In this document: positions 37,465 to 44,400 of the stretch, in pieces
How the letters are laid out: every line of letters starts with the position of its first letter
Numbering within the stretch: position 1 is the first letter of the stretch
Origin: Anaerolineales bacterium UBA6055
GTDB lineage: Bacteria > Chloroflexota > Anaerolineae > Aggregatilineales > Phototrophicaceae
NCBI GenBank assembly: GCA_002428985.1
Contig: DIYL01000034.1
Location: 1 to 64,000 of the forward strand
Length of the DNA: 64,000 bases
Reading direction: 5' to 3'
Position numbers and translations under genes: made by a program
The notes under the pieces: generated by a model
What the model was told of the DNA's origin: nothing
What the model saw: only the letters and a program-made list of their open reading frames with translations
The model's database searches: none

Positions 37465-38420
37465 AACCTGCCTACTCTATCTCGTTCATGGCACGAGCAA
37501 CGTATAATTTACATGCCTTAAATAATGAAAAAACAGATGGCAATAGTACTCTGATACGAAATGTTGGAATTGTTGTGCCTAATAGCGATGACAATAGAAA
37601 AGAATACGAAATTGTCAACGCAATAAGTGGAAATATGTTTCGCCACATTTTTTCTTCACATCTAGTAAATGTTGCCCGTGATATGGGTTTGCAGATTAGT
37701 AGACCTGCTATTGATGGCCATCCGCAACGTATTTGGGCAGACTTAGAATTTCAAGACTTCTTGAAGGGATCTCCTAGTATAGATGAGATTTACGATAAAC
37801 TATTGACTTGTACGCTAACAGATATTTGTGGCATGGCAACATTGGAGGAGGAAATACAAGTTACAAGACATTCATTATTACATATGGGCTGGGTTACGGG
37901 TTTACCTGAAATCACAAAGTCAACTCTCCACCAATTCCTTCGTGCGAGACCTAAAGATCGATCAATTAAGCCAATGCCTTTCTCAAAAGGTACTGCATCT
38001 GGAATATATGCCATCGAGCTACATGCTGAAATTCCGCGTATAGGTTACAACGACAAAGCACAAACATACCCAGCACCCATTGACCGCCAAGGACGACTCA
38101 GAGCATTGTTGGTAGCTCTAGCGTACTCAGTTCTTCAGCCATTAGGAGCAAGCATCGCCAGTCAACTACCTCATGTACTGGGGGTGGAGGGCTTATTCGT
38201 AGTATCAAGTCTATACGCAAAAGCACCATTGGTTAGTCCTCTAAACGTTGACTATCGGATTCGCGCCGAAAAACAGCGTGAACTTTTATCTCAAATATCA
38301 GATAATCCAGATTCGATGATGAGTTTTCGTTTTGACACTGGGGAAGAATTGCTGGAGAGTGCATTTGAGATAGCAAACAATTTTGAACCAGCAGAATATT
38401 ATCATGACACTCATAGCTGA
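37461..38420 (+). CDS. cas7: Cas7 (DevR/Csa2-like) Cascade backbone protein
   Basis: 319 residues. The N-terminus begins SISFMARATYNLHALNNEKT with a downstream ISGNMFRHIF motif, the typical opening of Cas7/DevR RAMP proteins. CTLTDICGMATL and RHSLLHMGWVTGLPE match the family's second conserved block, and a basic SKGTASGIYAIELHAEIPRIGY segment fits the palm. It should polymerise along the crRNA spacer. The sequence looks closer to I-A/I-B DevR-type Cas7 than to Csc2 of type I-D, by eye only. Coupled to cas8 (ATGA overlap). Confidence 0.85.
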   Translation: MKPAYSISFMARATYNLHALNNEKTDGNSTLIRNVGIVVPNSDDNRKEYEIVNAISGNMFRHIFSSHLVNVARDMGLQISRPAIDGHPQRIWADLEFQDFLKGSPSIDEIYDKLLTCTLTDICGMATLEEEIQVTRHSLLHMGWVTGLPEITKSTLHQFLRARPKDRSIKPMPFSKGTASGIYAIELHAEIPRIGYNDKAQTYPAPIDRQGRLRALLVALAYSVLQPLGASIASQLPHVLGVEGLFVVSSLYAKAPLVSPLNVDYRIRAEKQRELLSQISDNPDSMMSFRFDTGEELLESAFEIANNFEPAEYYHDTHS

Positions 38421-39078
38421 ATTAAAGTTCGTGTCTACATTTGCTTTGAAGCCATCAAATGTTACCAATATGAGTGGGCGCACACTGTTATTGCCAACTC
38501 CCTATGCAATTAAAATGGCATTAATCGATCGAGCAATAGTCCGATTCGGTTTTGAGAAGAGCAAAGAAATTTTTCCAGCCATTCGAGATTTAAGGATTTA
38601 CTGGGCAGGTCCTCTTACAATTGGTGTCATGCAAGTAATTGAAAAGGGATATCGTCTTGCAAGGTCAACAACGAAGTCCCAAATCAGAGTTCAAGAATAT
38701 TGCACATATTCTGGCTCATTTTATATAACATTTGAAAGTAAAAGTTCTGATGCTGTAGGTGAATTATCACAATTAATCCGTATGCTATTTCGTCTTGGGA
38801 GAAGTGGTAGCATTATTAATTGCGAATATTTATTCAGAAATGTCGAAGCTATTGACAGAGATTGGATTAGTTTAGGTGACCCACTAGACTATTCTGAGAT
38901 AACTCGTGGAATCGTCCAGCGCATGGACGACATGAGACATGATGTGAGTTTAACTGATGTCTCTACATATAACTTGCAATCCCCCAATCAGCTACGATTT
39001 CAGTATGACATCATTATTCCTTACAAGCTTGGCTACGCTTCAGACAACTTTATAGTTTATGAGCGAATTGAATCATGA
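38404..39078 (+). CDS. cas5: Cas5-like Cascade subunit
   Basis: About 224 residues from ATG 38404 (MTLIAELKFVSTFALKP); a longer form from 38383 is possible but overlaps cas7 by 38 bp. The RAMP-like N-terminus contains TLLLPTPYAIKMALIDRAIV, equivalent to the P-P-S-x-I-K-G block in Cas5 proteins. Cas5 binds the 5' handle of the crRNA. Position between cas7 and cas6 supports the call. The stop overlaps the cas6 start as ATGA. Divergent from the common Cas5 families, so subtype placement needs profile searches. Confidence 0.75.
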   Translation: MTLIAELKFVSTFALKPSNVTNMSGRTLLLPTPYAIKMALIDRAIVRFGFEKSKEIFPAIRDLRIYWAGPLTIGVMQVIEKGYRLARSTTKSQIRVQEYCTYSGSFYITFESKSSDAVGELSQLIRMLFRLGRSGSIINCEYLFRNVEAIDRDWISLGDPLDYSEITRGIVQRMDDMRHDVSLTDVSTYNLQSPNQLRFQYDIIIPYKLGYASDNFIVYERIES

Positions 39079-39947
39079 TCACAACGAAAACCCTTGAGTT
39101 TGATATTCGATCTGAGACACCCATAAAGTTCAGAGGCTTTTCGGGGGTTGCCCTACGTGGGGCACTCTTCCAAGCGTTAGACATTTTATACACAGGCAAT
39201 GACCCCTCATTTGTTAAGTCCTATCAGACTGATCCCTTGCTTCATCTAATGATGCGCCAAAACAGTATTGATAAAATAACCAGAAATACTGTCTCCCCTT
39301 TTGTCATTCGCTCCCCCATTTATATGCAGCCTCATGAGTTAACATTCGGAATTTCTTTATTTGGTCGTGGTAGAAACCTATTGCCATACATAACTTCAGC
39401 TGTCGAGGCAATGGGTACAATTGGCATTGGGGTGCATCGTACCAAATTTGAAATCATGGCAATACGTCAAGCAGAAGATTTATATCCATTAGAAGATCAG
39501 ATATCAGCAATTGATACGTGGGAAAGACTTGTAGAATTCTCTGAAAACAATCCTATACACAGCTTAGGTATAAACTTTTTGACACCTACCATGATAATTC
39601 AACACAAGAAATTACACATTAAGCCTTGTTTTAAGGTATGGTTTCATCGACTACTCGAACGAGTTTTGCACCTTAGATCACTCATAGATACTGATGAAAA
39701 ATGGATTCCTGTAAATGACCTACTTGCTAAGGCAGAAATAATTGAAACATCCCAAGATAATACAACTCTTTACGGTAGCATGCGATCTAACCGAAATTCA
39801 CGCAACATTTTTGGATTTCAAGGATATGTTCACTATATAGGAAATTTTGCAGGTATTCTGCCCTACCTTATGTTAGGAGAACGAATTCATGTTGGGAAAA
39901 ATACCGTAAAGGGCTGTGGTCGTTATGTGATCAAATTGATTGAATGA
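39075..39947 (+). CDS. cas6: Cas6 pre-crRNA endoribonuclease
   Basis: 290 residues. The N-terminal RAMP fold carries IKFRGFSGVALRGALFQAL, and a middle block PFVIRSPIYMQPHELTFGISLFG, which match Cas6 (family of RAMP-type processing enzymes). The C-terminus has IHVGKNTVKGCGRYVI, the conserved glycine-rich loop. It cuts repeat RNA to give an 8-nt 5' handle. The CRISPR array begins within about 10 bp of its stop. No cas3, cas1 or cas2 follows, so target cleavage and spacer acquisition genes are missing from this locus. Confidence 0.88.
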   Translation: MITTKTLEFDIRSETPIKFRGFSGVALRGALFQALDILYTGNDPSFVKSYQTDPLLHLMMRQNSIDKITRNTVSPFVIRSPIYMQPHELTFGISLFGRGRNLLPYITSAVEAMGTIGIGVHRTKFEIMAIRQAEDLYPLEDQISAIDTWERLVEFSENNPIHSLGINFLTPTMIIQHKKLHIKPCFKVWFHRLLERVLHLRSLIDTDEKWIPVNDLLAKAEIIETSQDNTTLYGSMRSNRNSRNIFGFQGYVHYIGNFAGILPYLMLGERIHVGKNTVKGCGRYVIKLIE

Positions 39948-39952
39948 TGTCA

Positions 39953-40473
39953 TGCTACAGTTATCCTTATATTGGATAGTAGCACTTTTACCATCACTAC
40001 CTTCTTCAGTAATGTATTTTCAGTATCCTTTAGTGGATAGTTAATTATGACAGTAAATCATTCTGTCAATAAATATAGGATTTAATAAGCAGCTGCTCCA
40101 ACATTGTTCATTAGTTATGGTGACTCATCAACATATTCAACATCTAATCTCGACAAACCGTACTAAACTTTCGGTATCCTTATAATGGACAAAGGTATCT
40201 CAATACAAAATTATCTATATAGCCCTTGAAAAAGGCGAACTTTCAGTATTCTTATGGTGGATAAAAGAACTTCAACTAAGATTCTTTGAGTTGCCATTTA
40301 TATCAGTTCACCTTCAGAATCCTCGTATAGAATAGACACATGAGGGCGATATGAGTTGGTTTGCTTTCAGCATACTTATTTTGGACAGAGGTACCTCAAC
40401 TGAATGGATGCGTTGCCTAGAGAATCCTCAAACATCTTTCAGTATCCTTATATTGGACAGAGGTACCCCAACT
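39953..40473 (-). CRISPR. Short, degenerate CRISPR array (about 7 repeat copies)
   Basis: Repeat copies begin near 39953, 40017, 40168, 40240, 40311, 40364 and 40436. The best unit is 38 bp (plus-strand start CTTTCAGTATCC, middle TTGGACAGAGGTACC, end TCAACT). Copies at 40364 and 40436 are nearly identical; those to the left carry many substitutions. Spacers between the four regular copies are 33-34 bp (40206-40239, 40278-40310, 40402-40435). Reverse complementing gives a 3' end ACTGAAAG, like type I 5' handles, preceded by a TGTCC/GGATA stem, so I infer minus-strand transcription, with the leader to the right of 40473. A decayed copy probably lies between 40017 and 40168. Confidence 0.88.
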
Positions 40474-40693
40474 CCACATGAAGAATATATCATATAGGTC
40501 ATTTATGTTCAAAATGCTTCTCTAAAATACTCAAAACACCTATTTTAAGACTTTGATTAACATGGAATTTTGCAAGAGTTGCTAGTTTAACCATTTTGAC
40601 ATGAAACTCTATTTATGTTACTGAAGTATAGGGACTTTTAAATAAGTAATTACGCAATATGTTATCTAGTTAGAATACAAATATTGCGTAATT
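40474..40693. promoter_or_regulatory. Probable CRISPR leader with a 13-bp inverted repeat
   Basis: AT-rich segment on the side of the array where the repeats are best conserved. AATTACGCAATAT at about 40647-40659 and ATATTGCGTAATT at 40681-40693 form a perfect 13-bp inverted repeat separated by 21 bp. It could be a regulator site of the leader promoter, or part of the transposon end. No gene is present. Confidence 0.5.
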
Positions 40694-40713
40694 ATCACAA
40701 AATCATACTTCGA

Positions 40714-40754
40714 TGCCAAACTTTATGACATTCAGTGCCAAACTTTATGGCATT
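40714..40754. repeat. Two 19-bp direct repeats with 22-bp period, candidate TnsB-binding sites / transposon right end
   Basis: TGCCAAACTTTATGACATT at 40714-40732 recurs as TGCCAAACTTTATGGCATT at 40736-40754, one mismatch, starts 22 bp apart. In reverse complement the core CATAAAGTTT resembles the ACAATAAAGTC core of Tn7 TnsB sites, which are also about 22 bp. They lie between the CRISPR leader and the menB stop codon (40768). An end at 40730 would give a TGT terminus reading inward (TGTCATAAAG), with TTCAG as possible target duplication, but the second copy outside it is then unexplained. Confidence 0.5.
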
Positions 40755-40767
40755 TACCAACTACGAA

Positions 40768-41655
40768 CTATGGGCGACGTGGGAACTTGCTGAAGTCTGG
40801 TTCACGCCCTTCAAGGAACGCATTTTTACCTTCTGTGCCCTCTTCGGTCATATAGAAGAGCATCGTCGCATCGCCAGCCATGACCTGAACACCTGTCTGA
40901 CCATCGAGCTCGGCATTGAGTCCCGCTTTGATAAAGCGCAACGCAATTGGGCTTTTAGTCAAAATTTCACGTGACCATTGAAGTGCTTCTTTTTCGAGGT
41001 CAGCCAATGGTACAACTGTGTTGACCATACCCATCTCTTCGGCTTGTGCGGCACTATATTGACGGCATAAGAACCAAATTTCACGCGCTTTTTTCTGTCC
41101 GATGTGCGCTGCAAGGAAGGATGAACCATAACCTGCGTCAAAGCTGCCGACAATCGGGCCGGTTTGACCATAAATTGCATTGTCGCTAGAGATGCTCAAA
41201 TCACAGCAAACGTGCAATACGTGACCACCACCAATCGCGAAACCTGGCACAACAGCGATAACTGGTTTTGGCATATTGCGGATATAGCGTTGTAGTTGGA
41301 GTACATTCAAACGTGCGACCCCATCATCACCGACATAACCGGCTTGACCCCGTACTTTTTGATCACCACCTGCACAGAATGACCAAATACCATCTTTTTC
41401 GCTTGGGCCATTAGCTGTAATCCAAACGACACCGATTTGTGCATCATGCCATGCATTGAGCACTGCTTCAGTCATTTCGTCAATGGTCTTCGGACGGAAC
41501 GCATTGCGGACATTTGGGCGATCAAATGCGATACGCGCAATACCTTCTGCTTTATGATAGGTGATGTCTTCATATTCCTTGACTTGTTGCCAGTCAGTGA
41601 GTTTCATCAAGTCTTCTGTTTTGATTTGTGCTTGTTGTTCTGCAGTTGTTACCAT
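40768..41655 (-). CDS. menB: 1,4-dihydroxy-2-naphthoyl-CoA synthase
   Basis: 295 residues, crotonase fold. It closes the ring of O-succinylbenzoyl-CoA in menaquinone synthesis, in the cytoplasm. Visible signatures: SFCAGGDQKVRGQAGYVGDD, the MenB-specific substrate loop; PKPVIAVVPGFAIGGGHVLH with the oxyanion-hole glycines; GSFDAGYGSSFLAAHIGQKK with the catalytic Asp/Tyr region; and the C-terminal FLEGREPDFSKFPRRP typical of MenB. It is the last gene of the men cluster on the minus strand. Its stop codon is only 14 bp from the candidate transposon repeats. Confidence 0.96.
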   Translation of the reverse strand: MVTTAEQQAQIKTEDLMKLTDWQQVKEYEDITYHKAEGIARIAFDRPNVRNAFRPKTIDEMTEAVLNAWHDAQIGVVWITANGPSEKDGIWSFCAGGDQKVRGQAGYVGDDGVARLNVLQLQRYIRNMPKPVIAVVPGFAIGGGHVLHVCCDLSISSDNAIYGQTGPIVGSFDAGYGSSFLAAHIGQKKAREIWFLCRQYSAAQAEEMGMVNTVVPLADLEKEALQWSREILTKSPIALRFIKAGLNAELDGQTGVQVMAGDATMLFYMTEEGTEGKNAFLEGREPDFSKFPRRP

Positions 41656-41712
41656 GAGTAATCTCCTTATTATATTGATAACAAAAATCCAAAATTATAA
41701 ACAAAATTAAAT

Positions 41713-42168
41713 AACCACAAAGACACAGAGTACACAAAGAAAAGCTAAAGTATGATTCGTCTAATGTTCTTTTTCAATAAATCATAATTAAAATTCATAA
41801 GTAAACCGAGACGTGTGTCAGTCATCCTAAGATAAGTCAGTATTTGCGGGGTGTGAACAGGTGCAAACCGTTCGACAGATTTCAATTCAACCACAATACG
41901 ACGATCCACCAGAATATCAATATACCCTTTACCAATTGTTCGCCCCTTATAATTGATACCGATTTCCTTTTGTCTTTCATACGGAATTTTTCTGTCTTCA
42001 AACTCAATACATAGCGCATCTTCATACACACTCTCTAATAGCCCTGCACCAAAAATTTTGTGCACTGCAATCGCACAACCTATAATGTCATACGATAGTT
42101 GATTAGTGATTACATCAAGTTCTTTCACCTCACGTGCCTTCTTCGTGTCCTTTATGCCTTTGTGGTTG
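41713..42168. repeat. Inverted repeats flanking GxxExxY cassette 1
   Basis: AACCACAAAGACACAGAG starting at 41713, with trailing TACACAAAGAAA, is mirrored on the other side of the GxxExxY gene (about 42130-42168) by the reverse complement of AACCACAAAGGCATAAAGGA. The right copy abuts the menD stop codon. The same repeats bound cassette 2 at 43929-44387. Confidence 0.7.
41745..42128 (-). CDS. GxxExxY family protein, copy 1
   Basis: About 127 residues from the GTG at 42128. A longer frame from 42176 exists, but its first residues (NHKGIKDTKK) are just the translated flanking repeat, and GAAGAAGG precedes the GTG. It carries the family signature GLLESVYEDAL and a PD-(D/E)xK-like core (GYIDILVDRRIVVELKSVE). 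The family is widespread in multicopy form; function is unknown, possibly a nuclease-fold or nucleic-acid-binding protein. It is inserted between menB and menD and about 75% identical by eye to copy 2. Confidence 0.85.
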   Translation of the reverse strand: MKELDVITNQLSYDIIGCAIAVHKIFGAGLLESVYEDALCIEFEDRKIPYERQKEIGINYKGRTIGKGYIDILVDRRIVVELKSVERFAPVHTPQILTYLRMTDTRLGLLMNFNYDLLKKNIRRIIL

Positions 42169-43890
42169 TCATACATCTAATTCACGCAAACGCGCATGAA
42201 CAGCCGATACAATTTCGTTACGGCGTTTAAGGTCTGCTTGGGCATCAGTGCGAACTTCAATGATCGTTGCGTTACAATTAGTGACAGACTCGGTAAATGC
42301 TTGGCGGAATGCATCACGGGTATCGGCTCGAACATAATCTAAGCCATATAATTTGGCGGCATGTGAATAATCCAAACCATGCGCTGTAATAAAGTAATCG
42401 GTGAACATCGGATCGTGTTCACGAATGGGTAAGCGATGGAAAATACCACCCCCATCATTATTGAGCAACACAATCGTAATCGGCACGCCACAACGATGCA
42501 CTGCCAGCAAGCCATTCATATCGTGATAGAACGTAATGTCGCCGATGATTGCTACTAACGGTTTATCCGGTCGTCCTGCACCAGCCCCAAGCGCCGTCGA
42601 AATATTCCCATCAATACCCGATGCACCACGATTAGCATAGGCAAAAATACGTTTATTGGTGGGTTTACCAAATTGGTCGAGATGACGAACGGGCAAACTA
42701 TTGCCAGCAAATAAGGTACTTCCACCGGGGATTAAATCAACAACATCATAGACCACCGCCCCATCAAAGTACTCACCCGTTTCGATTTCATGGTCAATGA
42801 CTTGCCATGTGGTATTTTCGAGTGCTGAGTACTGAGTGCTGAGTATTGAATGTGAACGTTCATAATTTGCAAACATGCTCATTATTGTCGAGGGCGGTAA
42901 TGGTATTTCATGAGTTACAAGGTGACTATCGTCCGACCATACACCACTGCTATCAAAATGAAAGATATATTTGGCATCACTTGAAACAATAAATTCATTC
43001 AATTGTTTAGAAAGCGGTACATTACCAAATCGAATAATTACATCAGGTTTGGTTGCAAAATCTGTGTAGAAGTCATATGCTCCTAGTGCTTTGTTAGGAT
43101 GGCGAACATGTGAATAGGTCTCTGCAAAAACTGGATAGCCTATTGCATTGGAGTGAGGATAGATACCAAAACCCTCAGCAGGAGAAAATCCCCCACCACA
43201 AACGATTACACCTTTTTCATTTTCACGAACAATTTGTCTGATCCATGTCATATCATCGTGAATAAATGGCATTGTTCTGACACGGAAAATTTTGTTAGAT
43301 TCAGAAGATTGTGAGTTTGACGATTCAACTAATTGGTTACTCTCGGTAGGCTCTAACGGCTTACGAAATGGCATGTTGATATGCACAACACCCTTGCGAA
43401 TGCCATTGGCTTTGGCATAGGTACGTGCCGCTAATGTGCGTAAATTTCTTAGTGCGACTGCTGGTGGGTTTTCTTCTGGTAGTGGCGCATCGCAAAACCA
43501 CAGTACAAAATCGCCAAACATCTTCACTTGGTCAATTGTCTGGTTCGCTCCACTTTGACGCAATTCGTGTGGACGGTCTGCTGTGAGTACGATTAATGGT
43601 ACACGCGATTGATGTGCTTCGATAATTGCCGGAAAGAAGTTCGCTCCTGCTGTGCCAGATGTACAGACCAGTGCCACTGGTTCATCAGTAGCCAATGCCA
43701 ATCCGAGCGCAAAAAATGATGCACTACGCTCGTCCAAGTGCGAGTAGATGTTGATAGTTTCACCATGTCGCGCAAACGCTAACACCAGCGGTGTATGTCG
43801 TGACCCTGGCACAAGACATACATGCTTCAAGCCAGAGCGAACAAGTTCATCGACAAATGTGGTTGCATAGACTGTACTTGGATTTGACAT
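42169..43890 (-). CDS. menD: 2-succinyl-5-enolpyruvyl-6-hydroxy-3-cyclohexene-1-carboxylate synthase
   Basis: 573 residues, the usual MenD length. Thiamine-diphosphate enzyme joining 2-oxoglutarate to isochorismate in menaquinone synthesis. The N-terminal Pyr domain has LVPGSRHTPLVLAFARHGE and the catalytic Glu region (YSHLDERSASFFALGLAL); then VALVCTSGTAGANFFPAIIE and the QTIDQVKMFGDFVLWF block. The C-terminal PP domain has RGASGIDGNISTALGAGAG, IGDITFYHDMNGLL and NNDGGGIFHRLP, the ThDP motif with Asp-Asn-Asn equivalents. A low-complexity Ser/Glu/Asn stretch near residue 195 is a linker. Expressed with menF upstream, separated by a GxxExxY cassette. Confidence 0.96.
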   Translation of the reverse strand: MSNPSTVYATTFVDELVRSGLKHVCLVPGSRHTPLVLAFARHGETINIYSHLDERSASFFALGLALATDEPVALVCTSGTAGANFFPAIIEAHQSRVPLIVLTADRPHELRQSGANQTIDQVKMFGDFVLWFCDAPLPEENPPAVALRNLRTLAARTYAKANGIRKGVVHINMPFRKPLEPTESNQLVESSNSQSSESNKIFRVRTMPFIHDDMTWIRQIVRENEKGVIVCGGGFSPAEGFGIYPHSNAIGYPVFAETYSHVRHPNKALGAYDFYTDFATKPDVIIRFGNVPLSKQLNEFIVSSDAKYIFHFDSSGVWSDDSHLVTHEIPLPPSTIMSMFANYERSHSILSTQYSALENTTWQVIDHEIETGEYFDGAVVYDVVDLIPGGSTLFAGNSLPVRHLDQFGKPTNKRIFAYANRGASGIDGNISTALGAGAGRPDKPLVAIIGDITFYHDMNGLLAVHRCGVPITIVLLNNDGGGIFHRLPIREHDPMFTDYFITAHGLDYSHAAKLYGLDYVRADTRDAFRQAFTESVTNCNATIIEVRTDAQADLKRRNEIVSAVHARLRELDV

Positions 43891-43928
43891 TATTTTTCCT
43901 TAGATATACACCGCCAAGACAAATGGAT

Positions 43929-44387
43929 AACCACAAAGGCACAAAGCACACAAAGAAATGCTATAGGATGATTCGTTTGATAAACTTTCTTAACAAATCA
44001 GTGTTGAAATTAATGAGCAAACCTAAACGTTTATCTGTCATTCGCAAGTAAGTTAAGGCTTGCGCTGTATAAACAGGCTCAAAGCGCTCTACTGACTTCA
44101 ATTCAACGACGACCTGTTGGTTAACGAGAATATCAACATAACCTTTACCAATTATCCTACCCTTGTAATTAATCCCTATTTCTTTCTGCCGTTCAAATGG
44201 AATATTCTTTTCTTCAAGTTCTATACATAGCGCATCTTCATACACACTTTCGAGTAACCCCGCACCTAAGACCTTATGCACTTCAATCGCACAACCTATA
44301 ATGTCATAAGAAAGTTGATTGGTTTGTGGATCAAGCTCTGTAGGCATATTCTTTCCTCATCTTTGTGCCCTCTGTGCCTTTGTGGTT
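43929..44387. repeat. Inverted repeats flanking GxxExxY cassette 2
   Basis: AACCACAAAGGCACAAAGCA at 43929 onward is mirrored by the reverse complement of AACCACAAAGGCACAGAGGG ending at 44387, so about 30 bp on each side match with few differences. The enclosed gene is 43961-44347. The same repeat family bounds cassette 1, suggesting a small mobile or mobilised cassette. Confidence 0.75.
43961..44347 (-). CDS. GxxExxY family protein, copy 2
   Basis: 128 residues with GLLESVYEDALCIELE (the GxxExxY signature) and GYVDILVNQQVVVELKSVE, the putative PD-(D/E)xK core. It starts at ATG 44347 with GAGGAAAG upstream, just inside the right inverted repeat. It separates menF from menD. Family function unknown; the many cassette-like copies seen in some genomes suggest a mobile or repeat-associated lifestyle. 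Confidence 0.87.
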   Translation of the reverse strand: MPTELDPQTNQLSYDIIGCAIEVHKVLGAGLLESVYEDALCIELEEKNIPFERQKEIGINYKGRIIGKGYVDILVNQQVVVELKSVERFEPVYTAQALTYLRMTDKRLGLLINFNTDLLRKFIKRIIL

Positions 44388-44400
44388 ATTATTTTAGTTT

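Noticed and set aside
39953..40473. Plus-strand transcription of the CRISPR array, continuing from the cas operon.
   Set aside because: The type I handle-like end (ACTGAAAG) and stem only fit the minus strand, and the best repeats are on the right.
42129..42176. A longer GxxExxY protein starting MYDNHKG.
   Set aside because: Those residues are the translated inverted repeat; a GTG with a good ribosome site at 42128 aligns with copy 2.
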